Part shown: positions 25,261-33,475 of the stretch, one piece after another
How the letters are laid out: each line of letters starts with the position of its first letter
Numbering within the stretch: the stretch's first letter is position 1
Source of the DNA: Streptomyces sp. JH34
GTDB taxonomy: Bacteria > Actinomycetota > Actinomycetes > Streptomycetales > Streptomycetaceae
Direction: 5' to 3'
DNA length: 64,000 nt
NCBI RefSeq assembly: GCF_029428875.1
Contig: NZ_JAJSOO010000001.1
Span: 3,286,001-3,350,000 of the forward strand
Position numbers and translations under genes: made by a program
The notes under the pieces: model-generated
The model's database searches: none
The model's input: the letters and a program-made list of their open reading frames with translations, nothing else
What the model was told of the DNA's origin: nothing

Positions 25261-26969
25261 CGGCGACCCCGGCCGCGTACGGCTGCCGATGTCAGCACGG
25301 CGAGCGCGCCGAGGGCGGCGAGCGCGGCGGCGGGGGCCAGGACGGCCCAGGGGGCGCGTTCGGCGTAGGGCATGTTCTCCGAGAGCATGCGCCCCCACTC
25401 CGGTGCCGGGGCGGGCGTCCCGAGGCCGAGGAAGCCGAGGGAGGCGAGCGCCAGGGCGATGGCGGGGACCCGCAGGACGGCATGGCGTACGACCGGGGGC
25501 AGGACCCCCGGCAGGATGTGGCGGCGCAGCCGGTGCCACGGTCCGGCGCCGAGGGCGAGGGCCACGGTGATGTGCGGGGCGGCGCGCTCCTGGGCGAACA
25601 GCGCGGAGGTGTGGGCGGCGAGCGGGGCCCACGCGACGGCGGCGACGGCGACGGCCGCGCCCCAGGCTCCGGGACCGGCGATCCCCGCGACGACGAGGCC
25701 GGCCAGGACCGCGGGCAGGGCGTTGGCGGTCTCGGTGAGGGCTCCGGCGCGGGCTGCTCCGGCGAGCAGGCCCAGGAGGAGGGTGACGGCGCCGACGGCG
25801 ACGGCGGTGAGCACGGTCCTGGCCGCGCCGTGGCCGAGGCGGGCGAGCACGTCGCGGCCCAGGGAGTCGGTGCCCAGCGGGTGTACCGCCGAGGGTGGGG
25901 CGAGGCGGGCGGCGGCGTCGGCGTACAGGGGGTCGCGCAGCAGGCCGGTGAGGACGACGGCGACGAGGAGCGCGCCGAGCCCGACCGCCCCGACGGTCAC
26001 GGTGCGGCGCGCGGGGAGCTTCGGCGTGACGAGCGGGGGCAGGGCGCCGTCGGCCCGTGCGGGGCCGAGCAGGGCCTTGGAGGCGAGCCGGGCCGCGAGT
26101 CCCGCGGCGACGCCCAGGAGGAGCAGGAGCAGCACGCAGGCCTGGAGGACGGGCAGGTCCTGGGCCAGGGCGGCGGCGAGGGCGGTACCTCCGAGGCCGG
26201 GTATGGCGTAGAGCGTCTCGACGGCGACGGCGCCGCCGGTGAGCCCGACGACGACGAGGCCGGTCTGGGGCAGCAGGGCGGGCAGGGCGCGGCGCAGGGC
26301 GTGGGCGGCGATCCTGCGGGCGGGTATGCCGTGGGCGGTGGCGGCGCGGGCCCAGGGCTCCGCGAACACGGCGGGCAGCGCGTCGTCCAGGAGCCGCCCG
26401 AGCAGCGCGCCGGCGGGGACGCCCATGGCGAGGGCGGGCAGGACGAGCTGGTCGGCGCCGCCCCAGCCGAGTGCGGGGAACCAGCCCAGTTGCACGGCGA
26501 GGACTGCGGCCAGTACGGCTGCGAGGAGGAATTCCGGGAGGGCGGCGAGCACGGCGGCCCCGACGCCCGCCCGGGCGGTGACGAGCCGGCGGTGGGCGCC
26601 GCGCCGGAGCGTTCCGGCGGCGAGGGCGAGCGCCAGGAGGACCGCGACGGCGAGCGAGGCGCCCATGAGGGTGAGGGAGACGCCGAGCGCGGACGTCGCG
26701 TCGGGGCCGACCGGCTGCCCGGAGACCCAGGACTCCCCCAGGTCGCCGCGCGGCAGTCCGGCCGCCCAGGCGCCGAGGACGTGCAGCGGACCGCCGTCGA
26801 GTCCGGTCCCGGCGCGGATCGCGTCGAGCACGGCCGGTGTGGGCGGACGGTCGGCGTAGCGGGCGTGCAGGATGGTCAGCGCCGGATCGGTGCGGGTCAG
26901 CCTGGGCAGCAGGCCGATGACGGCGACGACGGCCAGGAGCGCGCCGAGCCGTCCGGCCAGGTACTTCAT
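25257..26969 (-). CDS. ABC importer permease, DppB and DppC halves fused in one chain
   Basis: A 570-residue protein with two permease units. The N-terminal half (about residues 1-310) begins MKYLAGRLGALLAVVAVIG and carries a DppB-type EAA loop (ATAHGIPARRIAAHALRRAL). The C-terminal half (about 320-570) has a DppC-type beginning with HPLGTDSLGRDVLARLGHGA and an EAA-like loop ALALGAGPWHRLRRHILPG. About 12 hydrophobic segments are seen. Dipeptide/nickel/metallophore importers normally have two separate permeases, so the fusion replaces a heterodimer. It lies 4 nt from the lipoprotein gene. No ATP-binding subunit is encoded nearby. Confidence 0.87.
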   Translation of the reverse strand: MKYLAGRLGALLAVVAVIGLLPRLTRTDPALTILHARYADRPPTPAVLDAIRAGTGLDGGPLHVLGAWAAGLPRGDLGESWVSGQPVGPDATSALGVSLTLMGASLAVAVLLALALAAGTLRRGAHRRLVTARAGVGAAVLAALPEFLLAAVLAAVLAVQLGWFPALGWGGADQLVLPALAMGVPAGALLGRLLDDALPAVFAEPWARAATAHGIPARRIAAHALRRALPALLPQTGLVVVGLTGGAVAVETLYAIPGLGGTALAAALAQDLPVLQACVLLLLLLGVAAGLAARLASKALLGPARADGALPPLVTPKLPARRTVTVGAVGLGALLVAVVLTGLLRDPLYADAAARLAPPSAVHPLGTDSLGRDVLARLGHGAARTVLTAVAVGAVTLLLGLLAGAARAGALTETANALPAVLAGLVVAGIAGPGAWGAAVAVAAVAWAPLAAHTSALFAQERAAPHITVALALGAGPWHRLRRHILPGVLPPVVRHAVLRVPAIALALASLGFLGLGTPAPAPEWGRMLSENMPYAERAPWAVLAPAAALAALGALAVLTSAAVRGRGRR

Positions 26970-26973
26970 CCGG

Positions 26974-28482
26974 TCACCCGAGGTGGGTGTCGGCGGTGAT
27001 CAGGGTGCGTTCCATCGGGTCGAGGGCGACGCCTTCGACCCGGGAGTCGTCGTAGCCCTGGACGAAGCGCTCGTGGACGAGGGGCACGAGGGCGTCCGCG
27101 CCGAGTACCGCGGCTTCGGCTGTCATCCCGGCGCCCTGGCGGGCGTCGGCGGCGGTCAGCGAGGCGGCCTTGTCCACGGCCGCGTCGACGTTCCTGTCGC
27201 ACAGCTGGGAGATGTTGAAGCTGCCGTCGCAGGTGAAGTCGGAGGCGAGGTAGGAGACGGGGTCGGCCGTGTCCAGCAGGGTGTTGCGGGCCTGGATGAA
27301 CGCGTCGTACTTCCCGGCGAGCGCGTCGGCCTCCATCTGCGCGTAGTCGCGGACCACCTGCTCGACCGTGAAGCCGCGCTTCTCGAGCTGCTGCTGGACG
27401 AGCGTCGCGACCTCGGGGAGCTCGGGCCGGTTGGTGTAGGTGGCGAGGACGATCTCCTTCGTCTTCGTCACCTCCTCGCGGCTCGCGGCGGGGGTGCGTC
27501 CGGTGGGCGGCGTGCGCTTCCCGGCGGCCCACGGAATGCCGGGCCCGAGGAGCCCCTGCGCGGTGTCCGCCCGACCTTCGTACACCCCGTCGACCAGGGC
27601 CTTGGAGTCGATGGCCTCGCGGGCGGCGGCGCGCATCGCCGGGTCGGCGAAGACCCCGTTGCCGGTGTTGAGCGAGAGGCCGTTGGTCCGGGCGGACGGG
27701 AATTCGTGGACGTAGGAGTCACCGAGCAGGGACGCCTGTGCGATCGGCACGTACTCGGCGACGTCGACGGCCTTCGTGCGCAGCGCGTTGGCGCGGGCCG
27801 TGCCGTCCGCGGCGAAGGTGACGTCGATGCCGGGGGCCTTCGCCTTGTCGCCCCAGTAGTCGTCGTTGCGCTCGAGGGTGGCGGAGACTGCCCCCTTGAC
27901 GCCGGCCAGGGTGAACGGTCCTGTGGCGTGCCCGGCGGGGTTCACCTTGCCGTTCTCGTAGGCGCCGGCGGACAGGATCGTGAGGGACGGGTTGGCGAGC
28001 CGCTGCGGGAGCAGGGGGTCCTCGCCCTTCGTGACGATCCGTACGGTGTCCGGGCCGGTGGCGGTGGCCGTCAGGGGGGTGTCGGACAGTACGCGGGGCA
28101 GCGGGGACGCCTTGCCGGCGGCGGTGAGGGAGCGGACGACGGCGTCCGCGTCGACCCTCGCGCCGTCCTGGAAGACGGCGTCGCGGAGGGTGAACGTCCA
28201 GGTGGTGGGGTTGTCCCGCTTCCAGGACGTGGCGAGGGCGGGCTCGGCGGTGCCGTTCCTGTCGAGGGTGGTGAGGCCCTCGATGACGGCGAGGCGGCTG
28301 AGGGTGACCGCGTCGTCCCCGTAGGGGGACATGGCCTGCGCGGGAGGGAAGGCCATGACGACCCGGAGCCGCTGCGCGTCGCCGGACGCTCCGGAGCCGC
28401 TCGACGAACATGCGGCGAGCGGGAGGAGCAGGGCGGCGGTGGCGGCGGCCACCGGCAGCGGGAAGCGGCGGGACGTAGGCAT
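26974..28482 (-). CDS. ABC transporter solute-binding lipoprotein, family 5 (peptide/nickel/opine type)
   Basis: A 502-residue lipoprotein. The signal peptide ends in lipobox LAAC (Cys25), followed by a Ser/Gly linker. The SBP_bac_5 fold shows EGLTTLDRNGTAEPALATSW, TWTFTLRDAVFQDGARVDADAVVRSL and the C-terminal NTLLDTADPVSYL. Family members bind peptides, nickel complexes or opine metallophores (CntA). The promoter region carries a Zur-like palindrome 16 nt before the start, so zinc-complex or metallophore uptake is the best guess. It heads a three-gene operon with a fused permease and an MFS protein. Confidence 0.9.
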   Translation of the reverse strand: MPTSRRFPLPVAAATAALLLPLAACSSSGSGASGDAQRLRVVMAFPPAQAMSPYGDDAVTLSRLAVIEGLTTLDRNGTAEPALATSWKRDNPTTWTFTLRDAVFQDGARVDADAVVRSLTAAGKASPLPRVLSDTPLTATATGPDTVRIVTKGEDPLLPQRLANPSLTILSAGAYENGKVNPAGHATGPFTLAGVKGAVSATLERNDDYWGDKAKAPGIDVTFAADGTARANALRTKAVDVAEYVPIAQASLLGDSYVHEFPSARTNGLSLNTGNGVFADPAMRAAAREAIDSKALVDGVYEGRADTAQGLLGPGIPWAAGKRTPPTGRTPAASREEVTKTKEIVLATYTNRPELPEVATLVQQQLEKRGFTVEQVVRDYAQMEADALAGKYDAFIQARNTLLDTADPVSYLASDFTCDGSFNISQLCDRNVDAAVDKAASLTAADARQGAGMTAEAAVLGADALVPLVHERFVQGYDDSRVEGVALDPMERTLITADTHLG

Positions 28483-28497
28483 GACGGAGACCCTATA

Positions 28498-28512
28498 TGA
28501 AAACGATTATCA
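28498..28512 (-). promoter_or_regulatory. Candidate Zur box of the SBP-permease-MFS operon
   Basis: TGAAAACGATTATCA is a 15-bp near-palindrome that differs at one outer position from the actinobacterial Zur consensus TGAAAA-N3-TTTTCA as I recall it. It sits 16-30 nt upstream of the SBP start and overlaps the stop codon of the GNAT gene. A possible -10 element (TATAGG) follows at once. Confidence 0.65.
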
Positions 28513-29121
28513 TCCGATATTTGATGTGATCAGCCCTGTGCGCACAGGCATCGGCAGCTCGAAGTGGATGATGCCCTGACCTCCGTCCGGCAGGGCGCGC
28601 TCGTCGCAGACCTCAAGGGCGAGCGACCGCCAGAACGGTTCGGCGCCCGGCACGGCCGGATCGGTGTGCAGATAGAGCGAGGTGTAGCCACCGGCCCGCG
28701 CGGCGAAGTCCCCGAGCTCGCGCACGAGCATGCGGGCCAGGCCGTGCCTGCGGTGTCCGGGGCGTACGTAGATCCGGCAGAGCTGGGCCGTCGAACCGGA
28801 GGGGAAGCGGTCGGCGACCCACTGCGGGTTGGGCGGCGCCTGAGGGCCCCGGTCCCGTACCGCGCCCGTCGCCACGACCTCGCCGTCGCGCACGACGACC
28901 ATGAGCGTGCAGCGTGCGGGGCGCAGATAGGCACCCTCGAGGTCGATGATGTCGGCGTGCCAGCGGGGCACGTAGCCCGAGCGCAGGTCGTGGTAGACGG
29001 TGTCCAGCATGACGGCCCGCGCACCACCGACGTCCTGCGCGGTGGCGGTCCGCAGGACGTAGCCGTCCGCACCGGCCCGCGCGTCCGGCATCCTCGTCGC
29101 CCCGGCGGTCGCGCTCACCAC
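28510..29121 (-). CDS. GNAT-family N-acetyltransferase
   Basis: A 203-residue GNAT with motif A CRIYVRPGHRRHGLARMLV (about residues 112-130) and an N-terminal extension of about 20 residues. GTG 29121 starts the frame; the nearby GTG 29118 is an alternative. Its stop codon forms part of the Zur-like palindrome of the next operon, so transcription read-through into the transporter genes is possible. The substrate is unknown. It may be accessory, as GNAT genes often sit in variable regions. Confidence 0.82.
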   Translation of the reverse strand: MVSATAGATRMPDARAGADGYVLRTATAQDVGGARAVMLDTVYHDLRSGYVPRWHADIIDLEGAYLRPARCTLMVVVRDGEVVATGAVRDRGPQAPPNPQWVADRFPSGSTAQLCRIYVRPGHRRHGLARMLVRELGDFAARAGGYTSLYLHTDPAVPGAEPFWRSLALEVCDERALPDGGQGIIHFELPMPVRTGLITSNIG

Positions 29122-29197
29122 TGACGTTCACCCTCGCTCTCGGCCCCTACGGCACATCACCTGCCGCATCAGCGTACGTGCAAGCAATGTGCAATAA

Positions 29198-29251
29198 GGG
29201 GGCGGGGCCTCACGGAGCGGTGCGCACCGCCACATCCCGGCCCCGCCTCCC
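29198..29251 (-). terminator. GC-rich hairpin downstream of ispF
   Basis: Long stem with arms 29201-29209 and 29239-29247 plus an inner perfect palindrome GCGGTGCGCACCGC. It follows the minus-strand ispF stop by 6 nt. Confidence 0.6.
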
Positions 29252-29256
29252 CCGCG

Positions 29257-29775
29257 TCAGCCCTCGGCGCGGTAGACCAGGGCCGTCGCGATGCCCGCGA
29301 TGCCCTCGCCCCGGCCGGTGAAGCCGAGGCCGTCCGAGGTGGCGGCGGAGAGCGAGACGGGTGCGCCGACCGCGTCCGACAGCACCTTCTGGGCCTCCCC
29401 GCGCCGCCTGCCGATCTTCGGCCGGAGACCGACGACCTGCACGGCGACGTTGCCGATCCCGAAGCCCTCGGCGCGCACGATCCGGGCGGCCTCCGTGAGC
29501 AGGGTGACGCCGGACGCGCCCGACCACTCCGGGCGGCCGGTGCCGAAGTGCTGACCCAGGTCACCGAGACCGGCGGCGGAGAACAGGGCGTTGCAGGCCG
29601 CGTGGGCCACGACGTCGGCATCGGAGTGCCCGGCGAGGCCGGGGCCCTCGCCCTCCCACAGCAGCCCGGCGCACCAGAGTTCGCGGCCCTCCTCGAAGGC
29701 GTGGATGTCCGTCCCGATGCCCACGAGCGGGATCACGGGGGCCGGCCGCTGCTGCTCCGCTGTCTCAGAATCCAT
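29257..29775 (-). CDS. ispF: 2-C-methyl-D-erythritol 2,4-cyclodiphosphate synthase
   Basis: A 172-residue IspF. The metal ligands are D23-x-H25 (GTDIHAF) and H58 (DVVAHAA); GHSDADV and [10 protein letters not shown] are family blocks. It makes MEcPP in the non-mevalonate isoprenoid route and works as a homotrimer. Its start overlaps the end of ispD by 11 nt, so the two are co-transcribed, as in many actinobacteria. ATG 29775 is the natural start. Confidence 0.96.
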   Translation of the reverse strand: MDSETAEQQRPAPVIPLVGIGTDIHAFEEGRELWCAGLLWEGEGPGLAGHSDADVVAHAACNALFSAAGLGDLGQHFGTGRPEWSGASGVTLLTEAARIVRAEGFGIGNVAVQVVGLRPKIGRRRGEAQKVLSDAVGAPVSLSAATSDGLGFTGRGEGIAGIATALVYRAEG

Positions 29776-30529
29776 CGTTCGCCCTCCGGCGCGCGAGAAC
29801 GGCCTCCGCCAGGACCAGGTCCAGGGGCCGGGTCACCTTGAACGCTTCCTCGTGGCCGGGCACGACGACGACCGGCGAGCCCAGGCGCTCGACCATGCCC
29901 GCGTCATCGGTCGCGCCCTCACCGTCGACGGCCACACTCTCGTGCGCCCGGACGAGAGTGTCCCGGTCGAAGCCCTGGGGCGTCTGAACGGCCCGCAGCC
30001 GTGCTCGTACGGGGGTCGAGAGGACCGGCTCGGGTGCGCCCGGCTCCCCCGGCTCGACCTCCTTGACGGTGTCGGCGAGGGGAAGCGCGGGGACGACGGC
30101 CGGAGCCCCGTCCCGTACGGCCTCGATGACGGCGTCCACGGTGTCGACCGGCACGAGGGGCCGGGCCGCGTCATGGACGAGGACGACGGAGACGTCGTCC
30201 GGCAGGGCGTCGAGGCCGAGCTTCACGGACTCCTGCCGCGTCGCTCCGCCGGGCACGACGACGTAGTCGGTGCGCTCGGGCAGGGCGTGACCGTCGATCA
30301 GGTTCTTGACCTCGGCCGCACCGTCCGGGGGCGCGACCAGGACCACGAGGGTGACGGCCCGGGAGGCCGCCATGGCGCGCACGGCGTGGATCAGCATGGG
30401 CGTACCGCTGAGCGCGCGCAGCGCCTTCGGGGTACCGGGGCCCAGTCGGACGCCGCGACCCGCAGCAGGGATCACCGCGGCGGTGCGCGAGGGGCTCGGT
30501 TCAGCAGGCGTCGGTGACATCGATGACAT
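29765..30529 (-). CDS. ispD: 2-C-methyl-D-erythritol 4-phosphate cytidylyltransferase
   Basis: A 254-residue IspD, from the ATG at 30529 with GGAG 8 nt upstream. The CTP-binding signature [14 protein letters not shown] is at about residues 17-30; VHDAARPLV and [14 protein letters not shown] are conserved blocks. It converts MEP and CTP to CDP-ME in the MEP pathway. The start choice rests on the ribosome site and loss of coding character upstream; the longer reading is rejected. Confidence 0.95.
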   Translation of the reverse strand: MSSMSPTPAEPSPSRTAAVIPAAGRGVRLGPGTPKALRALSGTPMLIHAVRAMAASRAVTLVVLVAPPDGAAEVKNLIDGHALPERTDYVVVPGGATRQESVKLGLDALPDDVSVVLVHDAARPLVPVDTVDAVIEAVRDGAPAVVPALPLADTVKEVEPGEPGAPEPVLSTPVRARLRAVQTPQGFDRDTLVRAHESVAVDGEGATDDAGMVERLGSPVVVVPGHEEAFKVTRPLDLVLAEAVLARRRANDGF

Positions 30530-30914
30530 CGGTTGCACTCCGAAGCTTCGGCAGGTTTGTTTCCACCGCCGACATGGGTATGGCCTGGGCGTACCCCGAC
30601 CACAGGCCGGGGGATGAGCCATGCGCGACAGCTCGACCTGACCGGGCCCCTTCCGTGAACCCTGGTCGGCCGGGCCGCAGCGGGGCTCGGTGGATGTGGC
30701 TGAGGGGACGAGGGGCGTACCGGACGACACTCCGGGTGGATCCGGTAGCGAAGGGATCCACCGGACACGTCCGCGTGGATCTTCCGTTCGGATCCGAACA
30801 TGCCGCAGCGCCCGACGACTCACCGTACAGACGGCTGGTCAGCGGGCACCGCGGCACATCATCTACGACCGGATTCGGTTCGCCGGCGTCATCCGGTCAC
30901 CGGTGTCGTCCGGT
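30530..30914. other. Non-coding gap between ispD and carD
   Basis: 385 nt with no convincing gene. It carries the carD 3' hairpin and several GGATCC and GGATC copies between 30735 and 30800, including TTCGGATCCGAA. The part next to 30529 should hold the ispD promoter. Confidence 0.5.
30735..30762 (-). terminator. Hairpin in the carD 3' region
   Basis: 9-bp perfect arms (30735-30743 with 30754-30762) with a 10-nt loop, both centred on GGATCC. It lies 150 nt after the carD stop, so the role as terminator is only possible. Confidence 0.45.
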
Positions 30915-31397
30915 TCAGGACGCGAGGACCTCGTCAAGCAGGGCCTCGGCCTTGTCCTCGTTCGTGTTCTCCGCGAGAGCGAGCTCGCTCACCAGGATCT
31001 GGCGGGCCTTGGCAAGCATGCGCTTCTCACCTGCGGAGAGGCCACGCTCGCGCTCGCGACGCCACAGGTCGCGGACCACTTCGGCGACCTTGATGACGTC
31101 GCCGGAGGCGAGCTTCTCAAGATTTGCCTTGTAGCGCCGGGACCAGTTCGTCGGCTCCTCGGCATACGGTGCGCGCAGCACCTCGAAGACCCGGTCCAGG
31201 CCTTCCTGCCCGACTACGTCACGCACACCGACGAACTCCGCATTGTCTGCCGGTACGCGAACCGTCAAGTCGCCCTGGGCGACCTTGAGCACCAAGTAGG
31301 TCTTGTCCACGCCTTTGATCTGGCGAGTTTCGATAGCCTCGATCAGCGCGGCCCCGTGATGGGGATAGACCACGGTGTCGCCAACCTTGAACGTCAT
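30915..31397 (-). CDS. carD: CarD-family RNA polymerase-binding regulator
   Basis: A 160-residue protein. The N-terminal Tudor-like RNAP-interacting domain (about residues 1-60) starts [21 protein letters not shown]; the C-terminal helical domain (about 65-160) binds upstream promoter DNA ([17 protein letters not shown]). CarD stabilises the open complex at rRNA and other promoters and is essential in mycobacteria. ATG 31397 has GGAAGGGG upstream. It heads the carD-ispD-ispF order conserved in actinobacteria. Confidence 0.95.
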   Translation of the reverse strand: MTFKVGDTVVYPHHGAALIEAIETRQIKGVDKTYLVLKVAQGDLTVRVPADNAEFVGVRDVVGQEGLDRVFEVLRAPYAEEPTNWSRRYKANLEKLASGDVIKVAEVVRDLWRRERERGLSAGEKRMLAKARQILVSELALAENTNEDKAEALLDEVLAS

Positions 31398-32053
31398 GTG
31401 ACAGGTACCCCTTCCGTGGCTATCCAGAGTAACACGAGAACAGCATCTCCTGAATGGCGTTTTCGCAGGTCAGGGCATATCTCGGGGCTTGACAACTGCA
31501 ACACGAACGTGCTGCGGGAGCCTTCCGGAAGGCGATATTCGCAGGTCGGAGCGGGCGTGCGGCCGACCTGAAACACGCGCGTCACACATGCCGGAAGACC
31601 TCCAGAAGGGGCCGAACGTCCCGTTTTGCCGGTTTCCGGATGGTGAACTTTCCGTACTCCGTTCGGACGTCGATCACTCGTACGGCCCTTAGCGTCGATG
31701 GCCCATGAAATTGATCAACGACCTGGGTCGGGGTGGAAATAGGTGCGAGAAATGCGCCGCGGTCCGGAAATCGATCATCGGCTGATCAACGCACCGATCA
31801 GCCTCGATTTGTGAACGCCGTGCGAATCCTCGCTGTCGACCGGACCGCCGCGACGGGATGTCCGGGCCGCGGGCGGAGGGTGCCGGTCCACAGCTCGGAC
31901 GGCCTCAGGGGCGGGTCGGGTGCGGGCCCGGGACGACGGCTCGGTAACCTGAGCCCGCTGACACACACTTAGGGCGGCTTTACGGCCGCTCGGGCCTTCC
32001 TGTCCGCAGAGTCCGAAGTCCGCAGTCCGAACGTTCAAGGAGTTGCCGCCGCC
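31398..32053. other. Long intergenic region between carD and the lipoprotein gene
   Basis: 656 nt, lower in GC than its surroundings, between divergent genes. It should hold two promoter regions. Short open frames are present (for example near 31704) but none shows codon bias or a good ribosome site. A 7-bp inverted repeat, GCTGATC/GATCAGC, spans about 31781-31802. Confidence 0.5.
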
Positions 32054-32725
32054 GTGAGCCGCAGCCTTCGACACGGCGCCCTCGCCGCCACTGCCCTCGT
32101 GTTCTCGATCGCCGCACTGTCCGCGTGCAGTGCCGGCAACGACGCGCAGACGCTTCAGGTCAGGCCGGACAACGCAGCCACCGCTGTCGACAACATCAAG
32201 ATCCAGAACCTGAACATCATCACCCAGCCCGAGGCTGACGCCGAGGGCCCGGCGGTCGTCGCCGCCACGCTCTTCAACGACGGCACGAAGCAGGAGGTCG
32301 TCGAGAAGATCGCCCTCCCCGGAACCGGGACCACCGTGAAGCTGCAGGCCGCCAAGGGCAAGGGACCGCTCGTGGTCCCGGCCGGCGGTCGGGTCGTCAT
32401 CGGCGGGAAGAACAACGCCTCGGCCGTGATCGAGGACGGCCGCAAGGCAGGCGCCAACGGCAATGTGCAGGCTGTCGCCTTCACGTTCAGCGAGACGGGC
32501 GAGATCGAGCTCGGCGCCGCCATCGTCCCGGCGACCAGCTTCTTCGAGGGCTTCGGGCCGAGCGCGCTGCCGTCGGCCAAGCCCACGGCCAAGCCCTCCG
32601 AGTCCGCGTCGGGCTCCGCGGCGGGCTCGGCCTCGGAGACCTCCGACGAGGGCTCCGAGTCGCCGGGTGAGGGTTCCGAGAGCCCCTCGGCCACGGAGAC
32701 GGGCGAAGCCGCCGCCGACCACTGA
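32054..32725 (+). CDS. DUF461/PCu(A)C-like lipoprotein
   Basis: A 223-residue lipoprotein starting at GTG 32054. The signal peptide ends in lipobox LSAC (Cys25). The core (about residues 35-170) is a beta-rich DUF461-like domain; a Ser/Glu/Pro-rich tail of about 50 residues ends the protein. PCu(A)C relatives deliver copper through Met/His ligands, but this protein is almost free of both, so copper binding is unlikely. It is convergent with phoP, with a hairpin between them. Confidence 0.72.
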   Translation: MSRSLRHGALAATALVFSIAALSACSAGNDAQTLQVRPDNAATAVDNIKIQNLNIITQPEADAEGPAVVAATLFNDGTKQEVVEKIALPGTGTTVKLQAAKGKGPLVVPAGGRVVIGGKNNASAVIEDGRKAGANGNVQAVAFTFSETGEIELGAAIVPATSFFEGFGPSALPSAKPTAKPSESASGSAAGSASETSDEGSESPGEGSESPSATETGEAAADH

Positions 32726-32741
32726 TCGTGTGCGTCGCGCG

Positions 32742-32776
32742 CGTGGGGGGCGTCTCCGGCGGAGACACCCCCCACG
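32742..32776. terminator. Bidirectional hairpin between the lipoprotein and phoP
   Basis: 16-bp arms (32742-32757 with 32761-32776) with one mismatch and a 3-nt loop, between convergent genes. Confidence 0.75.
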
Positions 32777-32794
32777 TAGCCCGCGGCCCGCGGT

Positions 32795-33475
32795 CTACGG
32801 CTCGAACTTGTAGCCCAGACCGCGCACCGTGACCAGGTAGCGCGGCGCCCCGGGATCGGGCTCGATCTTGGCGCGCAGCCGCTTGACGTGGACGTCCAGG
32901 GTCTTGGTGTCGCCTACGTAGTCGGCGCCCCAGACCCGGTCGATCAGCTGCATGCGCGTCAGCACGCGACCGGCGTTGCGCAGGAGCATCTCGAGAAGGT
33001 CGAACTCCTTCAGCGGAAGGTCGACCTTGCCACCGGAGACGGTGACGACGTGGCGGTCCACGTCCATCCGGACCGGGCCGGCCTCCAGGGCGGCCGGGGT
33101 GACCTCCTCCGGCTCGCCGCGGCGACGCAGGACCGCTCGGATGCGGGCCACCAGCTCCCGCGAGGAGAAGGGCTTGGTCACGTAGTCGTCGGCTCCTATT
33201 TCCAGGCCGACGACCTTGTCGATCTCGCTGTCCTTCGCGGTGACCATGATCACCGGGACGTTTGACCGGACACGCAGCTGTCGGCAGACCTCCGTACCGG
33301 GCAGGCCCGGCAGCATCAGGTCGAGCAGCACGAGGTCGGCGCCGTTGCGCTCGAACTCGTCGAGGCCGTCCGGGCCGGTGGCCGCGATGGCCACCTCGAA
33401 GCCTTCCTTGCGGAGCATGTAGGACAGGGCGTCGCTGAAGGATTCCTCATCCTCGACGACAAGCACTCGGGTCAC
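32795..33475 (-). CDS. phoP: PhoP phosphate response regulator (OmpR family)
   Basis: A 226-residue regulator. The receiver domain (about residues 1-120) has the acidic pocket VVEDEE, phospho-acceptor D52 in LVLLDLMLPG and the conserved Lys in YVTKPF. The winged helix (about 130-226) ends with the recognition-helix region TKTLDVHVKRLRAKI and GLGYKFEP. PhoP activates phosphate-starvation genes and represses nitrogen and antibiotic genes in Streptomyces by binding PHO boxes. Its start overlaps phoR by 4 nt. Confidence 0.96.
   Translation of the reverse strand: MTRVLVVEDEESFSDALSYMLRKEGFEVAIAATGPDGLDEFERNGADLVLLDLMLPGLPGTEVCRQLRVRSNVPVIMVTAKDSEIDKVVGLEIGADDYVTKPFSSRELVARIRAVLRRRGEPEEVTPAALEAGPVRMDVDRHVVTVSGGKVDLPLKEFDLLEMLLRNAGRVLTRMQLIDRVWGADYVGDTKTLDVHVKRLRAKIEPDPGAPRYLVTVRGLGYKFEP

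Noticed and set aside
26974..28482. Simple peptide importer as the full explanation of the SBP operon
   Set aside because: Not excluded, but the Zur-like box, the coupled MFS and the missing ATPases make metal-complex transport a better working idea.
25224..28500. Long plus-strand frames over the permease and lipoprotein genes
   Set aside because: Shadow frames; the minus-strand proteins have lipobox, permease and overlapping-start evidence.
28498..28512. DmdR/DtxR iron box
   Set aside because: The sequence lacks the TTAGGTTAGG-type pattern of actinobacterial iron boxes and fits Zur/Fur-type symmetry better.
31489..31972. Small plus-strand frames between carD and the lipoprotein
   Set aside because: No ribosome site and no third-position GC bias; the interval looks like a long divergent promoter region.
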